Shown in pieces: positions 21,438 through 32,880 of a stretch of DNA of 64,000 nucleotides (positions are counted from its first letter, which is position 1; each line of letters opens with the position of its first letter). Both the position numbers and the translations under genes were made by a program. This stretch comes from Albugo candida (lineage: Eukaryota; Oomycota; Peronosporomycetes; Albuginales; Albuginaceae). The stretch covers positions 186,001 to 250,000 of the forward strand of contig CAJNAR010000156.1 of NCBI GenBank assembly GCA_905220665.1, given 5' to 3'. The notes beneath the pieces were generated by a model. It searched no databases. It was not told the origin of the DNA and was given only the letters and a program-made list of their open reading frames with translations.

Positions 21438-23841
21438 TCAACCCTGGTTCATATCCCTGTCAGCACAATTGATAACAACCTTCTTAAGGTTGTCGAATTG
21501 TTTAGCGTGTAGGATACCTTCCAAAGAGAAGCTGGTCAAGGCTGATCTATACCAATCACGTTCATAGTTGATCATGGAGAAATCTGCTTCTACCGTCGCA
21601 GTATTAGGGAGAACCGAAGCAAGCCCACATGCTATCTTATAGGAATGTGGGAAACGACGATAAATTGTACTCCAGGCTTTGCTGAAATTGAAATAACCAG
21701 AGGCATTGCTTCCTGCCTTTTGCAGTGTATGCTCCAGCGTGGGTTCCCTGGCCACTGTCCGCACCAGTGTATCAAACTCATGGATAATCAAATGGTCCAA
21801 AGCCTCTTTGTTAAACATACCTACTTGGCGTAATCTGGTCTCCTGGTTACTTAGAAGATGAATAAATTCAAGTGACAAAAGCTCTGAAAATTCCAAAGGC
21901 AGGGTAGGTGGCACGCACGCCGAGCTACCCTCATTCTTCATGTGCCTTTCTTCAGCGATAGATGCAATAGCATGCACGGCCTGGATATAAATCAGAGATG
22001 AGCTACTCACCGCAGCATCCACAGCTTCCTTATTCATTATCACGTGAGAGAAAGTGCAAGCAGGCTTGTCGATTGTACCTGCTCAAGCGTCTTGGAGAAC
22101 TTCACAGAGATAGGTCCCCGCTTTGAAATCTCGCATCCTCGAGTAGAATATCATCCTCTTTTATCTCTACATTCGGAGTCTGAGATCCACCAATCGCGCC
22201 TTTAAAGTCTTTGTTAAGACTGGGAAGTTGAATGATTTGCTGACCAAGCGTCAGGTTGTTTCCCTGGAGTGATGAGCTGGTGGGTTTTATCATATCCAGG
22301 AACTTGTCAACAACAATCGACAACAACCACCACTCATCTTTTGGCCGCCAAGGGACATCTTTTTCATGAGAAAGGTCATCACACGGTCTCGATGCTTCCG
22401 ATATCAGGAGGTTGCCTAAGCCAAAAGAGGACCAGCGCACTGTGATATAGTAAGAGCTTTTAAATTTCATTTCATATATAAATTTCTGTTGACGTCGAAG
22501 ATAGCCGATCATGGTAGTGAGAGTGCTCATGAAGTCTTCCGGTAGCAATTGCAAAGCTTTGTTCAACGCGTGTTCAAGTTGATGAGCCCCACACCACACC
22601 CTGTGCATACCTGGCGGAGCAACAGTCTGAAATCTTGAAGCCAATCCTTACGAAGTCCGGTCATCGAATTAGCAGCATTCGTTGTAACTACAATAACTTT
22701 CTGTCTCCAACGACCATCGAGAGCTGTCAAGAAATGATCGAATAACTCAAACATAGATTCCCCACTATGGTCCTCATACATTGGGATCGCACGAACGTGA
22801 AAATTGCATGTGTCAGCTTCTGTGGGAAGCCTTATGCGGAATTCCAGCAAGAAATACCATAGTAATTAGTGGAATTATCTATCCAAACAGAGAAGGCCCA
22901 TTCTCGTCTTAGTAACCACACTGAGCATCTCTAGGCTCAGTGCACAAGTGATTCGAGCTAACGAGGAAACGTCATTTCGTGCACGTATCCAAGCTTTGAC
23001 GCTTGACCTGACTGCTCTCGGGACATCGTTACAACTTTTACACATTGAGAGAAGGAAAGACCGCACGCCAAAAAACTCTGCGCATGCGCAAGTTGCGATA
23101 CATTTTGGATAACGGCAGCGTAGTTGGCGACGACTAACAAAACTTCTCCTTCTTTTGAAATTTCTGTGACCAGCGTGAAAAGGGATCTGGCCGAAGATAG
23201 CGCTTGGTTTTCTTCGTCATTGTCGTCCACGTCAAACAATGTCCTCAGAATCAAACCATCGACAATGTTCCTCGAGATCGCTATAGAAGTCTTTGATGTT
23301 ACTCGCCTTGGGGAAAAGCTGGGATGTAGGAAGTTGAAAAAAATGACTCTAGCTTGCCAGACTGCGGTGTTGGATCACCTCTCTCGGCAGCATCTGAAAG
23401 GTTCTCTCAACGAACACGCTCGAGAAAGCTGTATACTGAGATCATTTCTTTGGATGCTGCATGTGATTACGAATGTTGTCCGTACGGAATGCATTGCTCC
23501 ATTGCTTTATATTATTGGAATATTTTGAGCCTCTTCTTCGTTGCATTTGCTGCTTCTTCTTGCATTTCTTCCAAAGCATCCAATATTATCTGTATTCTCC
23601 TCTGATTTGTCTTTAATCCCATTCTTTTCTTCGTCCGTTAATGTTTTTTTTCTCGACCAAAGGTTGCACAGAAACGACAAGAAGCCGTAATTACTCTTGA
23701 TGTCAGAGCATGTCTTTCTTCGATTTGAAGCCCAAACTGCTTTGCGTATGTATCCTTCCATTCAAATTGGCGCTTTTTTTTACCATCGCCTACTTGGTTG
23801 GGTTGGGCCACTCTTCTTCTTCTTGGTTCTTCTTCACGCAA
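21438..23841 (-). mobile_element. hAT-family DNA transposon relic (transposase pseudogene)
   Basis: Reading leftward there is an N-terminal BED-like segment (23841-23638: FEWKDTYAKQFGL, CRFCATFGREKKH). Central catalytic-core pieces follow (22850-22563: IPMYEDHSGESMFELFDHF, VVTTNAANSMTGLRKDW; 22644-22102: WCGAHQLEHALNKALQLL). The C-terminal hAT dimerisation region comes last (22043-21438: LPNTATVEADFSMINYERDW, SFSLEGILHAKQFDNL). At least four frameshifts or stops separate these. The motif order and the dimerisation signature make the hAT assignment firm; it is inactive. Confidence 0.85.
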
Positions 23842-24348
23842 ATCTGTCAGCTCTTTATATTAAGCGCTACCTGTGTTATATGCTTTGTAAATAATATTAC
23901 ATTATTGCGATAGGACGATGGAAGAACGTGGTTTTGTGATTATGATGTTATGATTTATAAATGATGATATTATGATCCGTGCTGAGGAGTAATTAAGTAA
24001 TATAGTCATGAATGTAATAATGAAAAACGAGGAATAACAAACAACATTCCTGAAAATTGCGAGAGTAATGAGTAATGAGGCGGTCAATTGCAAGAATAAG
24101 TTGCCGCAAAAAGGAAAGTCGTCGCAATCAATCAAGAAAGAACAAGGTGAACAAGCAGTGTTTCTTCTGGATCACACATCCCATACTTTTTTCTTGTGGA
24201 CAAGGTTGATTTGTCCTCGAATACCCGAACTTGGGAATTTTTTATTCAAGGACAGTATCCTAGAAAAAGTTTCGCTGTCCTAGATAGAGCAGGCCTGCGC
24301 GTGTACTGTAGGCTACAAAAAGTAACGTAATTTTTCTAAAATTCATTC
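23842..24348. other. AT-rich spacer, no gene recognised
   Basis: Lies between the hAT relic and the TIR element. No motif seen apart from CAAGGACA near 24247. Confidence 0.5.
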
Positions 24349-24356
24349 AACAAAAA

Positions 24357-24439
24357 GGGAATTGTTGTATTCACTCCTTTTTTGGTTAAATCCACTCCCT
24401 TTCTAAGTCAGGTGGTACACATTATTAAACTATGTATAC
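24357..24439 (+). repeat. Left TIR of the 961-bp element
   Basis: Starts GGGAATTGTTGTATTCACTC and ends at GTATAC. Pairs with 25235-25317. Confidence 0.85.
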
Positions 24440-24777
24440 TTTATGCCTATATTTAGTCAACTGTTGTATTCACTCGCTTTCAAGTCAAGCGGCACACATT
24501 ATTATACTATGTATACTTTTTATTTATACATAGAAAATTGTTATATTCACTCCTTTTCAAGTCACGTGACACATATAGATACCTCGCAGAGAGGAGAAAG
24601 GGGCATTGAATACGCCGAGATGCAATCTGTAGCGTCCGTTCTGATACTTGAGACAGGTGTGCACCACCACGGTCCCATTTCAAGTATGCATTTTTCCCGA
24701 TAGCCAAACGTTTGACAGTCATTGCGTATCCCTGGCCAAACGCCCACTTCTGTGCTGCGGAAAGAAATTCTTCACGG

Positions 24778-25101
24778 CTACCCTATACGACCTTTTGGAG
24801 AGGTAGCATGTCTGGAGTGCTGATTGCGCAAGCTAAGCACAAAGGTGTGGCATTTGCTGCGCGTCAGCGTTCTGTTATTGCGTGAATGGTAGCATCTCTT
24901 TACATGCCGTTGTCGTTCGATGGAAGCAAATTTTTCAATGTTGATGTCGAAGTCAAGTCGTTTGCATCCGCTGTATTGAGAAACAGAAAGTATGGCGTCA
25001 GTTACCATTTGCCTCCGTTCTAGCATGACTGCCTTGCTACAATGATCGCTCTCTTTACAGTACAATTCGCACGCTCCACAGTTGAAGTTGGTGGAAGGCA
25101 A
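24778..25101 (-). CDS. Cys-rich ORF inside the TIR element (hypothetical)
   Basis: 107 codons. The N-terminal part has a CxxC-like cluster (FNCGACELYCKESDHC), then a mixed alpha-helical stretch and RQRHVKRCYHSRN. The cysteine spacing could bind zinc, which would suit a DNA-binding or transposase remnant, but I recognise no family. No promoter or introns are seen. It may be an exon fragment captured by the element. Confidence 0.35.
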   Translation of the reverse strand: MPSTNFNCGACELYCKESDHCSKAVMLERRQMVTDAILSVSQYSGCKRLDFDINIEKFASIERQRHVKRCYHSRNNRTLTRSKCHTFVLSLRNQHSRHATSPKGRIG

Positions 25102-25234
25102 GTCGCGGAGAGGGCAAAAGGTTCATTTATCTGAAGAGTAATCACGTAGACGTGAGTGAATTTAATTGAAAGCATGTCAATATAATTTTTCTGGTCACGT
25201 AACGTACTAGGTAGTGAAAAGGAGTGAATAAAAA

Positions 25235-25317
25235 GTATACAAAGTATACTTATGTGTACCACCTGATTTAAAAAAGGAGGTAATTTAACCAAAAAGGGAA
25301 TGAATATAACAATTCCC
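25235..25317 (-). repeat. Right TIR of the 961-bp element
   Basis: The reverse complement starts GGGAATTGTTATATTCATTC. GGTGGTACACAT is shared with the left TIR. Confidence 0.85.
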
Positions 25318-25389
25318 AACAAAAATAAGATAACGAGGACTATCCAACGATATTACTTTGCGTTTTTGACATCAAACCATTTGTGAAAT

Positions 25390-26407
25390 ATGAAAACGCA
25401 TTGTTTAAGCACTGAGGAGGAAGTTACCATTGTCAGATTGCATCAGGCAGGCTCAAAATCACTGCTTAAACAGGTTTCAATCAGTCAACCATTTCGACAG
25501 TGCTACAGAACTGTCGTGAAAGGGGTAAGACGGAGAGTCCCAAGTCAAGAGGAAGACCACCAAAACTTTCAGAAAGGGAACGCAGTTCTATTGGGCGCAT
25601 GGTGATGCAAAACCGGCGGGCGCTACTAGCAGAAATCGCGAACAATGCGAATACTCCGGCATCGCCAGGCACAATCCGTATCGCCCTCCAAGAAATGGGG
25701 ATCGAGCGCCGCATTACCGCCAAGATTTTTTGACAGATAAGCACAAGGTCAAGAGATTGAAGTTTGCTCGGAAATACAAAAACTGGACAGTACAGGACTA
25801 GAAGAAGGTCATTTGGAGTCCACCTTTGATATTGGCAAGAAAGGTTATTGTGTGGCTTCGCGTGGATGAAAGTTCGTTTTTTAATGTTTGGCGCCAACAT
25901 TTTGGAGTGAATGGTCCTCGGTGATGAGAGGATTCTACAGATGGTCATCATGCCACCCCAGCATCGCACTTCCCCTGACTTTGTCAATCTGATCTAAGAC
26001 GCTGCACTTGGAACATGGATGGACGACTAGGATGACAAGCAAGACTTAATTATTATGGAGGATGGTGAACCAGTCTACCGTAGTAGTGCAGCAAAGACCT
26101 GGCGTGAAAAGAGATCGCTTGCACAGCTAGAATGGCCTGCCCCAAGGTCATGATCTCAACTCCATCGAAAACCTGTGAAAGAAACCATAAGATGCCGTCC
26201 AAGACGCGACAGGCCATAAAATATCGCAGAAATGGCTACCATACTTGGTGAGGAATAACGCAAGGTATCTCTCGAGATGCTTCGATACCTAGTGGATTCA
26301 ATGCCATCGCGAATTGCTGCTGTTCTTGCTGCCAAGGCTGGATCATCTCGCTGGTGAGCCCTCCTCAATGCCACGCACATTTTCGACGAACACTGTAATT
26401 CCTGCAT
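25390..26407 (+). mobile_element. Tc1/mariner-like transposase relic 1
   Basis: A helix-turn-helix start (LSTEEEVTIVRLHQAGSKS), then GRPPKLSERERSSIGRM and TPASPGTIRIALQEMGIERR (second HTH). Next comes a broken catalytic region (VDESSF near 25867) and finally AQLEWPAQGHDLNSIENL (26120-26172), the last catalytic acid region. Stops and frameshifts abound and no TIRs were found. Confidence 0.7.
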
Positions 26408-27259
26408 ATAAATACTGCAGCAAGGACGTTAATAGACTTCATTGTCAGCCTTGAGCATTGTTCTAGAATTATTGTGGCTCTTTGATCATTAGAAAATTGA
26501 TTCTTTGCCGAGGTTGAAGCGATAACTTAGCCCTCACATCAAAATAACGTATACTTGTCGTAGGCCACTATATATCGTTGAATTATGGGCAGTACGGTAC
26601 AAGTAGATGTGCGGTACAGAATCAATGGATGTTAATTGGTAGACTAACTGGTATGGTGAACAAAGGACCTTGAATAAATAATATGTATACTTTTGGCTCA
26701 TGCTGTTTTTCTGGATATTCCATCCCTCTGATCAAGGGTCTCGAGTAGTCTACCACGGAGAATATCACACTCCCACCACAACAAGCATGAGTGGATTCAG
26801 TCAGTTGGTTTTCTTTAATTTGTAGTCATATAAACCATACCTTTCCCACACCACCTGAAACCCCTATTTCTATTTTGTCACGCTCCATCAGCACTTACTC
26901 GTTGTTGTGGTCACCCAAACGTCATTATGACCAGCACTTTATATCCGAACAATGCACTAAATGTCGCGGTTTTACTCATCCACTCAAGAGCCAGTTAGTT
27001 GCAGTCGAATGAAGGTGTTCAGTGTGAACACCGCGATCTTGCATATTGATCAAAGACTCGAACATGAAATCACCCGCTAGTCAATTATATACATTTTCAA
27101 CAAAGATTAACAGCTATTGTACTGTGCAGTACTTCAGCAAATTGTCTAAAAAATATCAACAAGGTCTCCAAATCATCTCTCAGAAGGAATAAACCGATAC
27201 CCTGCTGCCAGGTCGATCATAGAATCAGCAAATACCTATCATATAACGAACTTTTAATA
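26408..27259. other. No gene recognised
   Basis: AT-rich sequence between the two Tc1-like elements. Short frames only (for example 26791-27012 on +). Confidence 0.5.
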
Positions 27260-27261
27260 TA

Positions 27262-28842
27262 CACTCCGCGCCATAAATATAGGGACAACCGTTTATTTTC
27301 TGAATTGTGCTTAGTTTTTTTTCTTTGTTTTGACTAATGATTGAATAAAACATTTTCCTACGTTAAGACAAGCATTTTGGTGTTTTGTTTGTGTTGATCG
27401 GATAAGTTGAAAAGTGGGAAATTTGGTGGGAAGGTACACAGACCTGCGCGACATATTGATAGTGTACACCACCACCACTCGACCACACAGGTAGACAACG
27501 CACTTTTTTCGCATTTAGTCAACATGGATGGATTCTTCTGAATGTTTTCTGCATGCTCATAGTCGAGTTAAGTGTTTTTTTGAAGCGAAGCCATGGGGCG
27601 AAAGTCGGCTCTGACGAGTACGAGAAAGGGAAAATTGACGCCCAAAGGTGGAACAAAGAAACTTTAGGGACGATTGCTGCGAGCCTAGGGCGCTCCACAG
27701 ACATCGTCACGCTTACCTAAGGAATCCTGATGGCTGTAAAATGAAAAAGAGCCCTGGAAGGAAGCCGAAACTCGGACCGCGTGATGTGCGGTGAATCATC
27801 AATGCCGCGATCAGCGGTGATTTGTCCATTGCTGCCATCACCAACACCGTGAGCCCACGGTTGAGCAAGAGGAACGTTCAGTGCTTTCTCCAGCGAGCGC
27901 CTCATCTTGTCTATAATAAACTGAAACCCACGCCGAAACTCACGAAGCGCCACCACACGGCACGACTTGAATGTGTCAAACAGAAGCTCAAGGATTGCAC
28001 TGATTGGGACCGGATCATCTTTTCAGACGAGAAGCGGTTCACGCTGGACGGACCAGATGGTTGCAAGTATTATTGGCACGATATCGGTTTGAAGCAAGGA
28101 AATTTTATAGCCGTCAAAGTGGAGGGGGTGGCATCATGGTCTGGGGCGGTTTCTCCGCAAAAGGCTTGACATCCTTGGCCACATTGAATGGTCGTCAGAA
28201 CTCGTTTGACTACCAGGAGACGTTAAATAACCATCTATTACCTTTCGCATATCGTGAACATCAAGATGGCTACGAATTTCAGCATGATAACGCAAGTATC
28301 CATACATCTAAATCGACCGGTGCCTTTTTCAAGGACCTCAAACTCAACGTGATGAAGTGGCCGTCTCTTTTGCCGGACCTAAATCCGATGAGTATCTCTG
28401 GGGTTACATTGCGCGTTCTGTTTACGGTAACGGGCGCCAATATCACTCGTTTGGCGAGCTTGAAGCGGCATTCAGGGAAGCGTGGTCAGAAATCAGTCAA
28501 GAACGGCTATATGCGCTCTTGAAATCAATGAGCGATCGCTGCTTGGAGGTCATTGAGCTAAAGAATTTCAAGACACACTACTAGCACCACTCTTGAAACA
28601 TAAATGCAGTGTTCAAAGTCGACGAACGCGCAATATAACAGGTGTTCCTTATCATTTTGACGCGGCCTATTTTCACTTTTTTGCTCATAACTATGGATTA
28701 GAAAATCCAATTCTGACTTTGAGTAAATTTTCCAAACAGCCGTGCTTATTTTAATCTAATGTATGTATAGTGCAATCAATCTACACTTTTTTCACATCTT
28801 ATCCTAAGAAAAAAACGTGTCCCTATCTTTATGGCGCGGAGT
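27262..28842 (+). mobile_element. Tc1-like transposon 2 with matching TIRs and TA target duplication
   Basis: 1581 bp. Both ends carry a 26-bp TIR beginning CACTCCGCGCCATAAA and differing at one position (ATATAGGGACA versus AGATAGGGACA). TA dinucleotides flank it at 27260-27261 and 28843-28844. The near-perfect ends mark a relatively young insertion even though its transposase is broken. Confidence 0.9.
27593..28584 (+). pseudogene. Tc1-like (DD34E) transposase, frameshifted
   Basis: It starts MGRKSALTST at 27593. Catalytic residues are visible in three pieces: IIFSDEKRF (first Asp, about 28013), FQHDNASIHTSK (second Asp, about 28278) and, after a frameshift, DEYLWGYI (Glu, about 28387). WPSLLPDLNP precedes the last. 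At least three frame breaks (near 27620, 28130 and 28380) prevent translation of a full protein. The C-terminus ends KNFKTHY at 28584. Confidence 0.85.
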
Positions 28843-28844
28843 GT

Positions 28845-30087
28845 ATCACGATCTGCCTTCTCTGCTAGATTTGCACGATTAAAATGACAATAGCACTTTA
28901 TTTGTGCACTACACGCTTCATCTAGAGGTTTAAAATTTGTCGCTGCCTTCTGATGAGCGGCTGTATAGCAATCCAATAATATCATATCACTTCCGGGCTC
29001 GATGTCTTGCTTTAGAGCACATTCAGTACCGGAATGAACGATCCCGTTCCTTTCCTCATGATAGATACAGCGAATGTGGCTGTCCCTGCACCAGTACCTC
29101 GTTTTTAACTGGCTATTTTTGGTTGACGAAAAAGATAAAGAAGACTAAGAAAAAAAGAGGTCAATCCATCCAGTATTAATTGAACCTCGGCCTTTTTCAG
29201 TCCAGACATACAATTTTAAGCGAAACGATCACACCAAGTAAAGACTTCATTGAAATGGCGGAATTCTGCATCGTACTCTTACGAGACCAATCATTTAGCT
29301 TTGATTATGACCAAATCACACGAAAAGAACCTGGAGCGCAGGGACCAAAAACCGATGTACTATTTAACCACTCCAGATAACGAGCGCTATTTCCTTTCTC
29401 ATTCTCACCTCAATTTTTCCCTACTCTTTTTCAAGCCGTCGGCTCGAATAGAACTTAAAATTCGCTTTCCATGAGATGTACCAGATGATCTCATGGAATC
29501 TAAATCCCCTGCTTCAATTTTACGTACAGAGCTCAAAAGTTGAGGTTAAATCGACATGAATTATTGATGTATCGTCAAGTACATCTAAATTGTTATACGA
29601 AATACATCAACAAATAGATCACGTGCCGATTGTATCGATCACAAAAGATAAGTATCGCCAGAGATAGCGTGAGACGCCGTTATTCGTCGTTGCCAAGTAT
29701 GCGGGAATAAACGGTCCGTATTTGCGATCCAGTACGAATGCGAAGCGGCTAACCGATACCATCGAAGAGCTTTACGCAAGTGGTGATAATAATAACAGTG
29801 ATTTGTGGATGCTAATCGAGATGGCTATATAAAACGACTCAGACCTTCTCTGGTGCTTTAATGCTGCAATTCTGCTGGTGGGAACAATCATGAGATAAAA
29901 TCGGTGTTTGGGCGATGAGTGTTCGATTCTGTTTACGATCGTATGCGTGACAATCTCGATCTGGCTTTTGTTTTTCTTGGTCTAATTTTTTGTCAATCGT
30001 ATTCATCGAACAGTCATTCTGTTGAACTTGATAGGCTTCTTTGTATATTAGCTGGTTTCCGCCACAAATAAAAAAATCGATAAAAAA
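28845..30087. other. No gene recognised; TATA-like motif only
   Basis: CTATATAAAA at about 29825 and an AT-rich tract around it could be part of an old LTR promoter, but no paired repeat is present in the window. Confidence 0.45.
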
Positions 30088-30222
30088 GGTCTCCGCCCTA
30101 GCTCAGACGGTATATAGGGCAGCGCTTTGAGTTGATCCAAGCGGAAGCTTGATTACATTTGCATCCCCATATTAAGAAAGATAGTTGAAGAACCGGATAA
30201 AAGTGCGATTAAATCCTTGATA
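30088..30222 (+). mobile_element. tRNA-derived SINE, copy 3 (internally deleted)
   Basis: An A-box-like head (CTCCGCCCTAGCTCAGACGG) joins directly to a tail (AAGATAGTTGAAGAACCGGA, AAATCCTTGATA) that matches the other copies. The middle is missing. Confidence 0.6.
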
Positions 30223-30432
30223 CCCCCTATGCACGTGGCCAACAATGTGTCTGCACATAACCAGCCCCTGAGCGCGGCATACGAGCTCCTGTTGAAAGAA
30301 CATTAGGGTACCCTTTTTCCTGGCTCGGTCACATTCAGCAGTAGCCACAACGCTCATCAATATTTTGCTAACGTTGCGATATTCTTCTTTCATGACAGCA
30401 CATTCCACAGCCATCACGCAGTTCTTGATCAT
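30223..30432 (-). mobile_element. Small copia fragment (copia H), GAG-pre-integrase region
   Basis: VVATAECDRARKKGTLMFFQ resembles the stretch at 15500-15660 and the copia GAG-pre-integrase start. Truncated on both sides. Confidence 0.55.
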
Positions 30433-30703
30433 CCGGTAATAAAAACAAAGACAAAAATCGGCAATTTTGTAAGTACGGCACCATCTTCGCTCACCTACCA
30501 GCAGAATATTAGCCGATCCAAGATTCCAGCAGCCAATCCTTTGGAAAACATAACGATGCGGAGGAGGTGAAGATGGACCAAGTTCTATAGCTATGCAAAC
30601 GCTTTCAATCGATTGGCTACACTCGAAAACCAGCGTAGTGCTGATTTACTAGTTTGATACGGTGGGAGTGCATTATTTTAGCTCAGATGAATGAAGTGCA
30701 GGA

Positions 30704-31063
30704 ATGAAAATGTCATACCTGGATGCAAGACCAGCGCAGCAACTACGGGACCGCATGGTACAATTCTCTGTCCACGCCATGCACAAATTCACGATGATAT
30801 GTCGAGGGACTTATCGAGTGAGATTTCCGGCCGCAACGGATATGAAGCTTGAAATATCCCCGGTCGCCGAAAAGGAAGTCTACCAGGTGGCTTGGAGCGC
30901 CATTAGCCCAGTGATGGCATTGTTTTTTGTGGCAGCAGTCCTTTGCATAGCAAGAGTAAGTGGACTCTGGAGTGAAAGAAGCAAGCTCGACTTCTTCGGA
31001 AGGCGCCTTGGCGGAAGTGATTTGCACCATATTGAACGGCAACTTAACAGGGTGATTAAGTAA
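30704..31063 (+). CDS. Hypothetical 119-residue single-span membrane protein
   Basis: ATG at 30704. One hydrophobic segment lies at about residues 66-86 (AISPVMALFFVAAVLCIA) with basic residues after it (RVSGLWSERSK), so a type of membrane anchor is possible. No family recognised; no splice sites or promoter motif were identified. It lies between copia fragments and may be a gene piece. The antisense frame (30743-31042) is equally long, which lowers confidence. Confidence 0.3.
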   Translation: MKMSYLDARPAQQLRDRMVQFSVHAMHKFTMICRGTYRVRFPAATDMKLEISPVAEKEVYQVAWSAISPVMALFFVAAVLCIARVSGLWSERSKLDFFGRRLGGSDLHHIERQLNRVIK

Positions 31064-31189
31064 TCAACCATAAAAGGGTGATGGATCGTATACAGTAAGC
31101 TGTTCGTCCCAACATCACCGAGATTCAATCGATGAAGTACTTCATGGCTAAGAAGTCGAGTTGAAGCTCTTGCAGCAAGCATTTTTTAT

Positions 31190-32478
31190 TCTTGTCCACA
31201 ATCAGCAAACCAGTGGGTGAATATGACGATGTGCTTTTGGCAAGCGCAACGAAATATGGAACCGTGATTCCAAAAAAGCGCTGATGTTTTGCGTGAATAC
31301 AAATCGATTCGAGACTCGAGAGACAGGCAAAGGAGCTTTGCCATTTTGTGCAACTGATAAAAATTGATACCAGAAGTCAAACTTCGAGAGAAGCCAAGAA
31401 AACGAGATGTATCCAGTGCTGTAAGACAATCGAAGCATACGAAGCTGCAGACGACATTATCATGTCCCATCTCCTGAAAATTTGGACATTATGGACATTC
31501 CAAAGCGACTGTGGGATTAGGAGAGCTTAACTGGAGACATCGTATTATGAGTTGACATAGCTAATTCGAGTCTTCAAGCTCAGAAAACCCATCGTTCTTA
31601 TCCATCGGGACTAGCAGGCATCTCGTAACGGATTTGAGTTTGCTTGGGAAACGGAAGGAATGCAACGAATCATGCATACTTTCAAATGAGCAGTAATGAA
31701 GATGAGATGGGCTGGATTGGTGAAGATTATTGCAGCAGTCAACGTTATACCCAGGCATGTTCTCTTTAGCGATTTAGCGATGTGCAACATGCGCGGAATT
31801 CCCATAGAGAATTGTTCGTCTGGAAGTTGCAGCCGAAAGGATGCATATTGAAGCATCAAGTTGCTGGATCGAGAGTTGGCCAGAGTACTCTGGATGGTCT
31901 TTTTGTGCTCAAAGTAGACAGGGTCAAGAACGTTTTGTTGTTGAGACAGACATTATTTCAAATCTATCCGTGTACAATTCAAACAAGCAGCGGGAAAGAT
32001 TATTATCCATCAACAACTTGATTATCTGATAGACGATACTCTCGAGAAAAAAGCAAGCTTTTCGGAATCAGTGACTGACCATGGGTGACCGAAATGCATT
32101 ACGTGTGCGGAAACCAAGTGCACAAAGAATAAAACCTTCAAGAAAGATACAGTTCGGATCTCATCAACGTTGCGAATTGGTGGACTTACATGCAGTGATA
32201 AAAGGATTCGATAACGCCGTATGAGCGACTGGAAGCTGTTCTACGCGATGGTGTCGGAGGAGTGTACAGGAATGTCGACGAGTTTTGTGAAGAAGCCGGA
32301 GTACGAAGCCAAACCAGTGAGGCCGAAAACGAAGCTTCGGATGGAAATGCTGAACAAAAGCATTGGATAGTCATGTACTGGTGCGGTCTATTATATTAAC
32401 AACTTCTTTCGCCTTATATTTTTGTGGGGAAGCCTCTGAATATACAACGTATCTTCTCAATAGAATTGAGACTAAAAT
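31190..32478 (+). mobile_element. Degraded copia fragment (copia F), gag to integrase
   Basis: It contains a zinc-knuckle remnant (RCIQCCKTIEAYEAADD near 31410) and a protease remnant (TSRHLVTDLSLLGKRKEC near 31608). The following DNA is close to 2230-2420 of copia C (same family). An integrase remnant ends at about 32475 (YFCGEASEYTTYLLNR), where the SINE begins. Confidence 0.75.
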
Positions 32479-32880
32479 GGGTCCGCTCCAGCTCAGGTAA
32501 GGGTTTTCGTTTGTAGTACTTATATTGTACACTGTTTGTTACTACCGTTTGGCGATTATCTACTAATGCTAATCAGTGTAATGTAACGCTCTGGAAATCC
32601 AGGTCCAACTCGCGTACATTTATTCTCTGGTGTAGTTGCCAGCGGTCTTGGCACGTCCATAGCCTTCATTAAGTAGGTTTAGCAAGCAGATCCCCTGGTC
32701 GCTTGTTATACTCCCGGTAGTGTCGACAACGGTTTGATCCCTCAAGCATAAAACTATGAAATATCCTCCTCAATCCAGGCTTAAGTAATAAACACACGGT
32801 CACGGGGTCATCATAGGATAAGCCAAGGTAGTGAAAAGATCCAGATAGACAGTTTAACGAAATCCTTGATAATACAAAAA
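32479..32880 (+). mobile_element. tRNA-derived SINE with two heads (dimeric form, copy 4, internal deletion)
   Basis: First head GTCCGCTCCAGCTCAGGTAA, then sequence shared with copy 2 (CACTGTTTGTTAC, TTCTCTGGTGTAGTTGCCAG). A shortened middle leads to a second head (TTAAGTAGGTTTAGCAAGC) and the SINE body. The flanks TAGAATTGAGACTA and TAGAATAGAGGCTA (32462, 32884) look like a decayed target duplication in copia F. Confidence 0.7.

Larger units (their letters stand above)
24357..25317. mobile_element. 961-bp TIR element with perfect 8-bp target duplication
   Basis: The inverted termini run 24357-24439 and 25235-25317 and both start GGGAATTGTTRTATTCAYTC. They are about 83 bp long with roughly 80% identity. 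The element is flanked by an identical 8-bp repeat AACAAAAA (24349-24356 and 25318-25325). Inside the left end the terminal unit is repeated twice more (about 24462 and 24537; TTGTATTCACTCGCTTTCAA and TTATATTCACTCCTTTTCAA), followed in the first repeat by a GTATAC palindrome. The right end has an extra half unit. An 8-bp duplication suits hAT, Merlin or P-type transposases. The size and lack of a transposase suggest a non-autonomous element. Confidence 0.85.

Noticed and set aside
30088..30165. tRNA gene candidate with an A-box-like TAGCTCAGACGG
   Set aside because: No closing acceptor stem and a poor B box; the following sequence is the tail of the SINE family.
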